Made by a program: the position numbers and the translations under genes
DNA from: Camellia lanceoleosa
Taxonomy: Eukaryota; Streptophyta; Magnoliopsida; Ericales; Theaceae
DNA: 64,000 nt
Reading direction: 5' to 3'
Assembly (NCBI GenBank): GCA_025200525.1
Contig: CM045763.1
Location: 66,289,018-66,353,017, forward strand
Part shown: piece by piece, positions 47,481 through 59,538 of the stretch
How the letters are laid out: every line of letters starts with the position of its first letter
Numbering within the stretch: the stretch's first letter is position 1
Notes under the pieces: generated by a model
Told to the model about the DNA's origin: nothing
The model's input: only the letters and a program-made list of their open reading frames with translations
Databases searched by the model: none

Positions 47481-49329
47481 ATTATGTTTGGGATAGGAGT
47501 TAGCCTAAGCACAGGAAACGAGGGACGTTTCGTACTCCCAGTGACAGAACGTGTCTCAATTCCTAGTCGCCGACACTCTGGATTACCCATGATGGAGTTT
47601 AGGTCTTGTTGTGTTTATATGTGCATTCATTTCACATTGAGTCGTGCAATTCGACTCCTCAGCCATCGTGCATCGAGATGCGTGATTGGTGGCACGAGGA
47701 TCGAGGTGTGCATACATATGTGAAAATACTTTGCCATGCCTCTTTCTTGCTCTCTGTTGCAGCAAATCAGAAATCAACAGCCTTCTGGAGTTTCGCACAA
47801 CATTCCGGCATTAATTTTAAACAGAGACGAATCGGGGCATCGCAATGGATTTTCGCGTCAGGCAACTCAAGCATGCATCATTCATCATTCGGAACAGAGC
47901 TGAGGCGGTCCATGGATTTGCATGCTAATTTACTTGCTTTCCTAGTTAATTTGTTAATTAATTAGGGTTTTGTATTTATTCGGACTGTATTTATTTGGGA
48001 CTGTATATAATTTATTCGGACCCTCCGAGTGAGGGCAATGTTGTAATAAGTGTGCGTGCGTGTGATGTATGTCTTCCAACCCCACGTCTTTCTTCCCTTT
48101 TATTTACCTGCTTATGATGGTTAGATTATGGCATGTTTCAATTAGCATACAGTATGATAGCATGTTTGCATTCATTCATCTGTTTTGCATGGACCGGGCT
48201 CGGCGCATCATAATTCACTGCATTGTATTTCAATTTCAAGTTGAATACATGATAGCTGTTGCATCTCATATGCCATGTTTAGAATAGCCGAGCCTGCTAT
48301 AGTTGCATTTTTGCATGTGTTGCATTAGGCATTTCTGTATAGTTAGGATCATACATGATTTCTAATTAGCTTCTGTTTTGGCTTGGAGTACTTGGTAAGT
48401 TTTTACGCTTTAGCATCCTTGCATGTGTATAAGTGACTGCCATGATAGCATGCTTACCATGAGGCTATATGCTTATGTGATATAATTGCCTAAGTGCTTG
48501 TGGGTGAAGGTTGGGTTATTTGGATTGGAACAATGCATTGACTGTGAGTTTTAAGCCCACTAGATAATGGCAAAACCATCTTTTCTAAGCCCACCTTAGG
48601 GTGGCAAAATCTGCATTTTGAGCCTACTTGTGAGTAGCAAACCATCTTTCAAAAAATAAACATGAAGTGTTTTGTTCCAATTCAGGCGATCCGGTTTATA
48701 CTTGTATACTGTGCGCATCACATAGTAAACCTAGGCTAATAACTGGAATAAGAACGCATAATGTTTTCAAAATTAGATATCATGGTTAGTAGAGGCCGAT
48801 CTTTGATCGGGCGAGCGGGGGTGCTCACAAAGTGACCTTCCCCAATCGTACCCAAGTTCCCGAGCTGAGGCAACTTTGGTGATGACGGACACGCGGCCTT
48901 AGGCAACGAGTCAGGGTTTCCTAAATTTCCCAAAAAAAAATATTTAGGTGGCGACTCTGTATCTGGCAAAGCAGTCCATGTTTGGCACTTCTTTCAAAAA
49001 TCTGTTTTCTCAAAATGATTTGCCGAATTTAGACTCTTTGGTTCAGATTGAGAACCGTGACAAAAATCGAGTCCGAACTGTAGCGAGGTCCCCTGCGGAC
49101 TTGTTACAACTGGGTTTGTGCTTCTCTTGGCTCACCTACAAACACATGAATGAGCTTGAGCGATAGCCTAGTGAATAATTTCAAATACAGAATATATATA
49201 ACAATGTAGAACAACAAGTTCCAAACGGCCTTGGGCCCAATTCATATTTCTAATTAGCAGATATATAACTATACAAATTCCAAATCAAGTGACTTGCAGT
49301 TTCAACATTCTGGCCTTTGGCCCATTCAG

Positions 49330-49692
49330 ATTTCCATTCATGTCAAAACGGCCTTCGGCCCACTCATTTACGTCAAAATGGCCTTCGGCCGATCATTTAT
49401 GTCAAAACGGCCTTTGGCCCACTTATTTATGTCAAAACGGCCTTCGGCCGATCATTTATGTCAAAACGGCTTTCGGCCCACTTATTTATGTCAAAACGGC
49501 CTTCGGCCCACTCATTCATGTCAAAACGGCTTTCGGCCTATTCATATAAGTCAAAACGACCTTTGGTCCATTCGCATGTGTCAAAACGACCTTCGGTCCG
49601 TGCATTTCTATCAAAACGACCTTCGGTCCATTCAATTCTATCAAAACAACCTTTGGTCCAATTATTTATTCATATCAAACTTTCGTCCACAA
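49330..49692 (-). repeat. ~30 bp tandem array (GGCCTTCGGCC), 11-12 units, 3' LTR copy
   Basis: Units read TGTCAAAACGGCCTTCGGCC with variable tail CACTCATTTA. The first units carry the hairpin word GGCCTTCGGCC; later units drift to GACCTTCGGTCC, which stays self-complementary. The array causes the repetitive open frames seen on the plus strand, which I do not regard as genes. Confidence 0.9.
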
Positions 49693-50003
49693 TCCCAAAT
49701 AGTAACTCATAAAGCTTATAAGGGAATAAACAATTGGACTTTCACAAACATTCGAATATTGATATTACTCACAGTGATCGGCTTGTGGATTTGCCCTGGA
49801 GCTTGACCCTACACATTTCATGAACACAAACGGGTCACTAACAGTTCAATCCGTTCTTTAATTCACATAATCCTCTTTAGGCTTTATTCTTATCTCATTA
49901 AATCATTTACAATGCTTACCATATGCCTAAGAGTGCTCACAAGTGAAAGAGAACGGAAAACAAAACACAGAATGCATTTTCAGAATTTCAAAAAATAGGG
50001 TCC

Positions 50004-50225
50004 CCGCTCGAGCGTGGACTTCCCCGCTCGAGCGGACCCTTCAAGCCTGCAAAAGTGTTGGTTGCATGAAAAATGCGCTCGAGCGTGGAATAGAGCGGTC
50101 GAGCGGAAGGCCTGTTTACAAAAGCTCCACGCTCGAGCGTCAGATATCCCGCTCGAGCGGACATCCAACTCTGCAAAAGTCTTTGGGAGCATGAATTCAC
50201 GCCGGCGGAGTGTTTCCGCCGAAAG
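50004..50225 (-). repeat. CGCTCGAGCG palindrome cluster, 3' LTR
   Basis: Six CTCGAGCG or GTCGAGCG sites in pairs; at the end of the cluster two sites are replaced by CGGCGGA...TCCGCCG, a hairpin. The 5' LTR has CGCTCGAGCGGAG...AGCTCGAGCGGG at the same place. Confidence 0.85.
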
Positions 50226-51250
50226 GCCTCAAATTTCTGGAAAACCCAGAATTGCATTCTTAAGCTTCAAATCGATTTCCCAGCTACATTACTTGTATGC
50301 AATGGCTCAAATCTCAAATATAATCATACTAACATGGCACCATTGCAGGATTATAACATTATGAAGCTCAATTCACAACTAATTCACATGCATGCCCCAA
50401 AAATATGACAAACTCATCACCAACATACTCAAATTCAAATATTCAAGACTTACACTCCCATAATTTGTACATGCATGTGGGAGATACTCACTATTCTCAA
50501 CTCATTTGGTGAAGAGGTGGTCAAAACATGAGTTCCCCTTAACATTTCACATAGATTATACATATTTGTGCTCAAACATGCAATTTCAAGATAATTTCTT
50601 ACATGCATGCACATATTAAGCTCAATTCAACAAAATTAACTCAACTCATGCTCTTTCTCCTTGTTTAATTCTGAATTTACAATTAGCAAACAAGAATCCA
50701 TGATTCAAGGGATAATTACTCACCTAGAAGCCTTAAACACCCGAGTCCTAGCCAAATCTTGAGCTTAATCTTCAAACTCCCAAGCTTTAAGCCAAATTTG
50801 CATAATTCTTCTCCCTTTTCTCTCTCTAAGGCCGGATCTCTCTCTCTATCAAGTGTATAACTCAGATGTTTGAGTTGGATAGAGTTAAAGGAGAGTATAT
50901 GCTAACATCCAACAAGCCCCACTAATACATTATTCTAACACAAAATAATAAGGCACTTAATTCATCAATTTAATCAGTTTAAATTGACAAAAATTAATTT
51001 TCAATTAAATTTCACCGTAGGCTCTAAAAATTACGCAAATCACAAGGGCGTAATCAATTTCGGGTTCTGTGGCCGTTAGGGCCCTCAATTTAATTTCCAA
51101 AGCGGATTATTCAAACAGATATTCCTACAGTGAACAGATAGAGTTCCAAAATCACATATATCCACATAATGGCCCACAAAATCATATCAAAACATACAAT
51201 CACATGCGTATTAGGGACCAATTAACATAATACAGAATAGGGGTATCACA

Positions 51251-51263
51251 GTCTTCCCCCTTT
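51251..51263 (-). other. Polypurine tract of Tekay/Del-like element
   Basis: On the minus strand AAAAGGGGGAAGAC lies directly before TGTGATACCCC, the LTR start. It overlaps the end of the pol reading frame by a base or so. Confidence 0.85.
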
Positions 51264-54200
51264 TAGGAAGTTTGGTCCTCCAAACTTAAGTTACCTTCAT
51301 CGGGAAACAAATGTGGATAGTGTAGTCGCATTTCCTCCTCTTTTTCCCACGTGGCATCTATACCATAGTGTTTCTTCCATTCAACTTTTACCATCGGGAT
51401 GGTTTTGCTTCTCAACTATTTTATTTGCCGATCAACAATTCTTTCCAGCCATTCCGTATATTCTATATTTTCATCAATAGCAACCCGGTGATAATCAATC
51501 ATATGAAATGGGTCTCGGAGGTAACCCCTCAACATCGACACATGAAACACATTATGGATTTGCTCGAATCCCGGTGGCAAAGCCACTCTATAGGCAACTG
51601 GACCACGCCTCTCCAAAATCTGAAACGGCCCAATGTAACGGGGCGACAACTTGCCCTTCTTTCCAAACCGGACTTGGCCTTTCATCGGGGAAACACGGAT
51701 GAACACATGGTCACCAACCTCATACTCAAGAGGTCTTCTCCGAACGTCTGCATAATTCTTTTGTCGGTCCTGAGCTGTTTTGAGCCTTTGGTGAATAACC
51801 TTGATTTTCTCAGAAGTGTCTTGCACAATTTCTGGCCCAAGCAAAGCTCTATCCCCGACCTCTGTCCAACAAATAGGTAATCTACACATCCTACCATACA
51901 GAGCCTCGTATGGTGCCATATTAATGCTGGAGTGGAAGCTGTTATTATAAGCAAATTCTATAAGTGGCAAATAATCTTCCCAACTCCCCTGAAAATCCAA
52001 AGCACACATGCGAAGCATATCTTCCAAAGTTTGTATCGTTTGTTCTGACTGCCCATCTGTTTGTGGGTGGAATGCAGTACTGAACCTTAGTTCTATTTCC
52101 AAACTCTTCCACAATCTGGATACAAATTTTGGATCTCTATCCGACACAATAGATTCCGGAACTCCGTGTAAACGGACAATCTCATCAACGTAAATGGTAG
52201 CCAATCTATAAGCAGTAAATGTAGTTTTGATAGGCAAAAAATGCACAGATTTAGTCAGTCTATCAACTACAACCCAAACAGAATCCATATCTCGAGAAGT
52301 CCGAGGCAAGCCAACAACGAAATCCATAGTCACATGTTCCCACTTCTATTCAGGAATAGGGAAAGGTTGAAGTAGACCGCCCGATTTTTGATGTTCAGCT
52401 TTAATTTGCTGACACTGAAGGCACTTGGACACATAGTCTGCAATCTCTCTTTTCATTTTAGGCCACCAATAGGTTTGTTTCAAATCCCGATACATTTTAT
52501 TGTTACCCGGGTGCATAGCAAATACGGATCTATGGGCTTCATCTAGAACCCTCTTCTTTAGTTCCGGGATATCAGAGACACATATTCGGTTCCAGAATTT
52601 CAACATTTCATTTCCAATGCTAAATTCTGCTTTTGGACTTGTCTTAAACTCATCAATCACCCTTCTGAGGAACTCATCATCTTTCTGTTTCTACTTGATT
52701 TCATCAATAATTGCCGGCTCGACTGTAATAGCGGCTATCAGTCCGCCCCGTTCACTTATTACTACTTCAATTTCAGACTTCTCAAAGTCTTGCAAAATCT
52801 CCCTTTGTTCAGTAAGTAACCAAGCCACACTCCCTGTTGATTTTCTGCTCAAAGCATCAGCCACTGTATTAGCTTTCCCGGGGTGATACTGAATCTCTAG
52901 ATCGTAGTCTTTTATCAGTTCTAGCCATCTTCTCTGACGCATATTCAAGTCTTTCTGTGTGAAGAAGTATTTCAAGCTTTTATGATCCGTGTAGACTTCA
53001 CACTTTACCCCATACAAATAATGCTGCCAGATTTTCAAAGCAAAAACAACCGCAGCCAACTCTAGGTCATGTGTTAGATAATTCTTCTCATGTGGCCTCA
53101 ACTGTCGAGAGGCGTAAGCAATAACCTTTCCGTTCTGCATTAACACACAACTCAAAACCTTATAAGACGCATCACTGAAAATCACGAAATTTTTCGTACC
53201 TGAAGGTAATGTCAAAATTGGTGCAGTAGTCAATCTCGTCTTCAATTCATGAAAGGCTGATTCTCTTTCACTGTTCCACTCAAATGGTTGCCCTTTACGT
53301 GTCAATTGGGTAAGAGGCACAGCTAGTTTCGAAAAATCTTTCACAAACCTCCTGTAGTACCCAACTAAGCCCATGAAGCTACAGACTTCTGTCATATTAG
53401 TTGGTGTAGGCCAATTCACAATTGCCTCTATTTTCTACGGGTCCACTGAAATTCCTTCCTTGTTGATCACATGCCCTAAGAAAACAACCTCATCTAACCA
53501 AAACTCACATTTCTTTAGTTTAGCAAATAATTTTCTTTCTCAAAGTATTTGTAAAACAGTCCTCAAGTGATGTTCATGTTCAAGTCTATCTTTAGAGTAT
53601 ATCAAAATATCATCGATGAAGACCACAACAAACTCGTCAAGGTAGGTTTTAAAAATTCTATTCATTAGATCCATAAATGCTACCGGAGCATTAGTCACTC
53701 CAAATGGCATAACAAGAAACTCAAAATGACCATACCTCGTTCTGAATGCTATTTTCTCAACATCCTCTGCCTTAACTTTCAGCTGATGATACTCGGATCT
53801 CAAATCAATCTTAGAAAACACATGTGATCCCTGCAACTGGTCAAATAAATCAACAATACGAGGTAGGGGATATTCGTTCTTTACTGTTACCTTATTCAAT
53901 TCCCGATAGTCGATGCACAGGCGCAAAGTACCATCATTCTTTTTCACAAACAGCACCAGTGCACCCCAAGGCGAAGTGCGAGGTCGGATAAACCCCTTAT
54001 CAAGCAGATCTTGCAATTGTTCTTTCAACTCTTTCATTTCAGCGGTAGCCATTCTGTAGGGAGCCTTAGAAATAGGCTGGGTGCCTGGCACAGTCTTAAT
54101 AGTAAACTCTACCTCCCTGTCTACCAATTCCCCTGGTAATTCATTTGGGAACACATCTGGGAATTCTCTAACAATAGGAATATCATTCAATTCGACATTC

Positions 54201-55741
54201 ATAGATTGTTCAGTCAGCACATAGCACAGATAACCCTGGCACCCCTTCCTGATTAATTTACATGCTTTCATTGCAGATATCAAATAAGGTGGAGGCACTA
54301 CCCCATTACCCATAAACACAATTTCTTTTTGTTCTGGTGGTTTAAATACAACCCTTTTTGTCACACAATCTATAGTGGCACAATACTTGGTCAACCAATC
54401 CATGCCCAAAATTACATCAAAATGTCTAAAGTTCAAGGGTAATAAATCTACATATAAGGTAACATCCTCAATATGCATGTCACAAAACCGATATATATAG
54501 TCACATAACACAGATTCCCCCGATGGAGCAGACACACACAACAAATATGGCAATTACTCTAGGGGTCTATTCAGTCTAGATGCAAATGTACATGTCACAA
54601 ATGAGTGTGTTGATCCCGAATCAATTAGTACAAAGGCATCCTGATTACATATTGAAATGGTACCTGAGACAACGGCGTTGGCATTCCATGTATCGCCCGG
54701 AACAAGTGCAAAAACTCTCTCCTGTCTCACTGTCTCCCTAGTAGTAGCAGATCTCAAAGTATTTCCTGGCTTTGGAACTGATGCAGTTGAACCAGCTGCT
54801 AGTTTCCCACTATTTTGATTACATTCTCGGGCTATGTGTCATTGTTTCCCACATTTGAAACAGGCTCCTGATGCACGGTAACAGACTCCACGGTGCCTTT
54901 TGCTACACATGTTGCACATGGGAGCTGTGTCTTGGGAAGAACTTGAAGTAGGTAAGGAGCCCGTGTTTTGCTTTTTCAGGAATTTCTTCTTCGAAAAGAA
55001 GCCTTGCCTTTTATTACCCTTCCATTCTGTTACTGGCTTAGCTTGTCTAGCTATATTAGCCTCTGATATGATGGCCTTGTCAAGCACCCCAATGTAAGTT
55101 TCCAACTTTAGAACATTCACCCTCTCTAGGATGTCACTGCGGAGTCTACCTTCAAAGTGTCTTGCCTTCTTATAATTGGTGTCAATCACGTGTGGTGCAA
55201 ACCTGGCCAATTCAGTGAACTTGGCCTCATACTCAGCCACTGTCATGCTATCTTGCTTGAGTTCCATGAACTCGGCTACTTTCCTATCCCGAACATATTG
55301 TGGGAAGTACTTGTCATAAAAGATCTCCAAAAATTTTACCTACTCCACATCTTTATGATTTTCTCGCATCAACATCCACCATCTTCTTGCTTCGTCTTCT
55401 AGCATAAAAGTGGCTAGAAGCACTTTCTGAGTCTCTGAACAGGGGAACACTTCAAACAACTTCTCAATGCCGAGGACCCACGCTTCGGCCTTCAGCAGAT
55501 CTAATCTCCTATAGAACTGCGGTGGTTTCATTTTCTTGTATTCCTTGGTGAGAGCTATAATCCGGTCATCATTTTGATTATCCGGCACGGGTGGTGCCGG
55601 AGGTGGAGGTGGCGGGTGTGGTTGCTGGCACTGTTGCTACCACTCCTGTTGCTGTCTCAAAGCTTCTGTCATTTCCTGTATCAGTCTTTCCATTCTGGCA
55701 GTTGAAGATTTCTTTAACTCATCACCTCTGGTTCTCACCAT
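51263..55741 (-). pseudogene. gag-pol of Tekay/Del-like gypsy element, nine in-frame stops
   Basis: One frame of 1493 codons from ATG 55741-55739 to TAA 51265-51263, with no frameshift. Order: gag with two zinc knuckles (to about 54810; CFKCGK...HIAREC), protease (LIDSGSTHSFV, about 54625), reverse transcriptase ([12 protein letters not shown], then [12 protein letters not shown], 53940-53590), RNase H ([19 protein letters not shown]), integrase (H/H/C/C finger about 52560-52410; DFVVGLP, SDRDPKF, FHPQTDGQSEQ) and a short chromodomain-like tail. Premature stops: TAG 55637-55639, TAG 55340-55342, TGA 54839-54841, TAA 54554-54556, TGA 53540-53542, TAG 53435-53437, TAG 52691-52693, TAG 52346-52348, TAG 51416-51418. 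Most sit at expected Trp, Arg or Gln codons, one transition away. Confidence 0.92.
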
Positions 55742-55981
55742 CTGATTAAACTTGCATTATATTTCATACAAAAGGTACACAAGTATGTATACATTAAGAA
55801 GCACATATTTCCAGATAATTTGCAATGCAAGTAGTTCACAACTTACACATATAATTATTCATATCAACGGAGTTAAGCATATTATCAATGCTTCCAAATT
55901 TATATTTATCACATGAATGCATCCTAGATCTTATCTAGACGCTTCTTGCTCTTTTGGACAAGTGTGTGAGTTATTAACTCG

Positions 55982-55995
55982 TGCTCTGATAACAC
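55982..55995 (-). other. Primer-binding site, initiator-Met tRNA type
   Basis: On the minus strand TGTTATCAGAGCAC follows the 5' LTR end by 3-4 bases. It matches the plant initiator-Met primer consensus TGGTATCAGAGC at 11 of 12 places. Confidence 0.8.
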
Positions 55996-56635
55996 TCTGT
56001 CATGACCTGAATCCGCCCCTATGGGTTAAGGACATAACCGGCCAGTAATCCTGTGATTACCTACGGCCTCAAACCAAAACAAACATAATTTATCAGAGTA
56101 AAGGGGCCAAACGGAAGTAAAAATTTAAAACTTTGTCTATAGAGCCGTGCTTATATGCACATCAAACAAACCATACACAGATACATTAATAACCCACATC
56201 AAAAGTACTGTATCACAAAATTCATTACAGACAGGATCATCCAAAACGAGTCAACCGATAACAGACTATGTACAGACATACACAAAGCCCTTGCCAACAA
56301 GACAAAACATAAGTGCATAATAAAAGGGCAAGGATGGTCTCATGCGTGAGACACAAGGTTGACTCTCCAAAACTCATGTTGTTCCTAGCAGACTTCACTG
56401 GGACTGGGTTTGTGCTTCTCTTGGCTCACCTACAAACACATGAATGAGCTTGAGCGATAGCCCAGTGAATAATATCAAATACAGAATATATATAACAATG
56501 TAGAACAACAAGTTCCAAACGGCCTTGGGCCCAATTCATATTTCTAATTAGCAGATATATAACTATACGAATTCCAAATCAAGTGACTTGCAGTTTCAAC
56601 ATTCTGGCCTTTGGCCCATTCAGATTTCCATTCAT

Positions 56636-56953
56636 GTCAAAACGGCCTTCGGCCCACTCATTTACGTCAAAACGGCCTTCGGCCGATCATTTATGTCAAA
56701 ACGGCTTTCGGCCTACTTATTTATGTCAAAACGGCCTTCGGCCCACTCATTCATGTCAAAACGGCCTTCGGCCCATTCATATAAGTCAAAATGACCTTTG
56801 GTCCATTCGCATGTGTCAAAACGACCTTTGGTCCATTCATATATGTCAAAACGACCTTCGGTCCGTGCATTTCTATCAAAACGACCTTCGGTCCATTCAA
56901 TTCTATCAAAACGACCTTTGGTCCAATTATTTATTCATATCAGACTTTCGTCC
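56636..56953 (-). repeat. ~30 bp tandem array (GGCCTTCGGCC), 10-11 units, 5' LTR copy
   Basis: The same array as at 49330-49692. The 3' copy has about two extra units of the CGGCC type, and this copy has one extra unit of the GACC type (near 56820-56850), so units were gained or lost after insertion. Confidence 0.9.
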
Positions 56954-57268
56954 ACAATCCCAAATAGCAACTCATAAAGCTTATAAGGGAATAAATAATT
57001 GGACTTTCACAAACATTCGAATATCGATATTGCTCACAGTGATCAGCTTGTGGATTTGCCCTGGAGCTTGACCCTACACATTTCATGAACACAAACGGGT
57101 CACTAATAGTTCAATCCGTTCTTTAATTCACATATTCCTCTTTAGGCTTTATTCTTATCTCATTAAATCATTTACAATGCTTACCATATGCCTAAAAGTG
57201 CTCACAAGTGAAAAAGAATGGAAAACAGAACACATAATGCATTTTCAGAATTTCAGAAAACAGGGTCC

Positions 57269-57447
57269 CCGCTCGAGCGTGGACTTCTCCGCTCGAGCAG
57301 ACCTTTCAAGCCTGCAAAAGTGCTGGTTGCATGAAAAATGCGCTCGAGCGTGGAATAGAGCGGTCGAGCGGAAGGCCTGTTTACAAAAGCTCCACGCTTG
57401 AGCATCAGATATCCCGCTCGAGCGGAGTGTTTCCAGCTCGAGCGGGC
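57269..57447 (-). repeat. CGCTCGAGCG palindrome cluster, 5' LTR
   Basis: Six to seven CTCGAGC-type sites in pairs at the same LTR position as the other clusters. Two sites show single transitions (CGCTTGAGCA, CGCTCGAGCA). Confidence 0.85.
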
Positions 57448-58609
57448 CTCAAATTTCTGGAAAACCCAGAATTGCATTCTTGAGCTTCAAATCGATTTCC
57501 CAGCTACATTACTTGCATGCAATGGCTCAAATCTCAAATATAATCACACTAACATGGCACCATTGCAGGATTATAACATTATGAAGCTCAATTCACAACT
57601 AATTCACATGCATGCCCCCAAAATATGACAAACTCATCACCAACATACTCAAATTCAAATATTCAAGACTTACACTCCTATAATTTGTACATGCATGTGG
57701 GAGATACTCACTATTCTCAACTCATTTGGTGAAGAGGTGGTCAAAACATGAGTTCCCCTTAACATTTCACATAGATTATACATATTTGTGCTCAAACATG
57801 CAATTTCAAGATAATTTCTTACATGCATGCACATATTAAGCTCAATCCAACAAAATTAACTCAGCTCATGCTCTTTCTCCTTGTTCAATTCTGAATTTAC
57901 AATTAGCAAACAAGAATCCATGATTCAAGGGATAATTACTCACCTAGAAGCCTTAAACACCCAAGTCCTAGCCAAATCTTGAGCTTAATCTTCAAACTCC
58001 TAAGCTTTAAGCCAAATTTGCGTAATTCTTCTCCCTTTTCTCTCTCTAAGACCGGATCTCTCGCTCTCTCAAGTGTATAACTCAAATGTTTGAGTTAGAT
58101 AAAGTTAAAGGAGAGTATATGCTAACATCCAACAAGCCCCACTAACACATTATTCTAACACAAAATAATAGGACACTTAATTCATCAATTTAATCAGTAT
58201 AAATTGACAAAAATCAATTTTCAATTAAATTTCACCGTAGGCTCTAAAAATTACGCTAATCACAAGGGCGTAATCAATTTCGGATTCTGTGGCCGTTAGG
58301 GCCCTCAATTTAATTTCCAAAGCAGATTATTCAAACAGATATTCCTACGGTGAACAGATAAAGTTCCAAAATCACATATATCCACATAATGGCCCACAAA
58401 ATCATATCAAAATATATAATCACATACGTATTAGGGACCAATTAACATAATACAGAACAGGGGTATCACACAAACCAAACATAAAATCAACTCAAAATTG
58501 CCAAAATAGAAAGAATGAAATAAGGAAATAAAGAGAACGAGGGTGTCGGTAATGGTAAATGGATTAAAGAGATGGTGTTGGTAACAAATATGGCTTAAGG
58601 CATGACTTG

Positions 58610-58818
58610 GGTCTTGTTTGGTATGCGACACTTTTAGTCTAAAAGTCAAAAAGTTATTAAAAAAACCAAAAAACTTATAACCTATATCAAAAGGTCAAAG
58701 ATTCTATTTTCTCTTTACTTTTTGTATATTTTTTCGTAAAAAACTAAAAATTCATTCCAAACATATTTTAGTAAAAAAGTCAAAAAATTACTAAAATAAC
58801 ATGTTTCCAAACGAGACC
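58610..58818. mobile_element. MITE, PIF/Harbinger-like
   Basis: GGTCTTGTTTGGTATG at the left and the inverse of CCAAACGAGACC at the right are inverted repeats, flanked by TTG and TTA. Lies in the old host flank of the LTR nest. Confidence 0.55.
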
Positions 58819-59477
58819 TTAGAGAGAAAATAGGGTCATTGATAATGGTCTAATCCATTGTTGATAGAGCATACAATGATGATTTGATTAGTGAAAAGAT
58901 GAGCATTGGTAAGAAGAGAAATGAAAAAAATAAAAAGGAAAGAGAAGAGAAGAGAAGAGAGTAAAAAAAAAAAATGAATGATACGAGTAGTGAAGATGTG
59001 GTGTGAAGCGTGAAGGTGATAATGTTACTTTTTATATTGATCATGTTAAAGAAAAAAAAATATAATCTAAAAGAAAAAAATGCATGAAATAGGACTCGGG
59101 GATCATAGATCTAAGTTTAAAACTTCTAAGGGTAAGAATTACAAGTTTTAATCTTTTGAAGACATAAGGACAATAACAATTTTGAAAGACTATATTATCT
59201 TTACCTATTTGTCCACTATTCCTCCTATTTGTCCACCTAATTTATCTATTTGTTCATATCATCACTATTATCAATCATTTTTGATAACTTGTTCAACTAT
59301 TAACAATCGGTAATAGTAGATAAAAATTAAATTTTTATAAACTACTGATAAATACGCAACTTATTTTTACAATCAAAACAAAACAAATTCTTATTAATGC
59401 TATACACACTCCTAAAAATCGACTTGTCACTAATTTTTAGTATGAAATACAAATCTTATGTATAAGAAAAATGACTG
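58819..59477. other. AT-rich intergenic DNA
   Basis: Continuation of the host flank; A- and GA-rich stretches, no gene. The minus-strand frame 58850-59044 is low-complexity. Confidence 0.4.
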
Positions 59478-59512
59478 GTAACTCGAAATATCTGTGGCCC
59501 GAATGGCTCGAC

Positions 59513-59538
59513 AACCCAAAACGACGTCGTTTTGGGTT
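59513..59538. repeat. 26 bp perfect palindrome
   Basis: Two 13-base halves around GACGTC, with outer arm AACCC before AAAACGAC. Inside the left terminal repeat of the 59478-60584 element. Confidence 0.9.

Larger units (their letters stand above)
44259..49108 (+). mobile_element. Solo LTR, 4850 bp, Ogre/Tat-like
   Basis: Starts TGTAGACACCCCAT and ends GGACTTGTTACA, flanked by an exact 5 bp duplication ACTGG (44254-44258 and 49109-49113) inside the older LTR. No second copy of the start occurs within it and there is no coding region, so it is a single LTR. Very long LTRs and the TTTAGGTGGCGACTCTG block at about 48943-48960 suggest the Ogre/Tat branch of Ty3/gypsy (inference). A second copy starts at 60618. 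Open frames here (44428-44673, 45516-45710, 47216-47965 and others) have no recognisable family. Confidence 0.85.
43849..51250 (-). mobile_element. 3' LTR of Tekay/Del-like element, interrupted
   Basis: Matches 55999-58470 throughout but is split by the 4850 bp insert 44259-49108. Without insert and duplication it is 2547 bp. The first base pair of the end is TA where the other LTR has TG. Confidence 0.9.
43849..58470 (-). mobile_element. Full-length Tekay/Del-like Ty3/gypsy retrotransposon
   Basis: Flanked by an exact 5 bp duplication CAAAC at 43844-43848 and 58471-58475. On the minus strand the order is 5' LTR (58470-55999), primer-binding site, gag-pol (55741-51263), polypurine tract, 3' LTR (51250-43849, split by a later insert). 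One reading frame, integrase after RNase H, a C-terminal VKVEWKKHYG-like chromodomain-type tail, long LTRs and an initiator-Met primer site point to the Tekay/Del chromovirus clade. Two LTR stretches compared by eye (50390-50900 and 57610-58120) differ at about 14 positions, mostly transitions. The element is dead: nine in-frame stops. Confidence 0.9.
55999..58470 (-). mobile_element. 5' LTR of Tekay/Del-like element
   Basis: 2472 bp, TGTCATGACC...GGGTATCACA on the plus strand, uninterrupted. Aligns from end to end with the 3' LTR apart from repeat-number differences and a roughly 60 bp extra piece in the 3' copy near 50165-50205. Confidence 0.92.

Noticed and set aside
49289..49806. Overlapping open frames of up to 170 codons in all three plus frames, and again at 56583-57071
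   Set aside because: They are translations of the 30 bp tandem array in the LTR; three frames are open because the unit is close to a multiple of three and lacks stops. No family and no fixed start.
49950..50364. Arg- and Glu-rich frames on both strands around the CTCGAG clusters (also at 5385-5689, 42335-42767, 57177-57477)
   Set aside because: Palindromic repeats open frames on both strands at once; no conservation of one protein frame between LTR copies.
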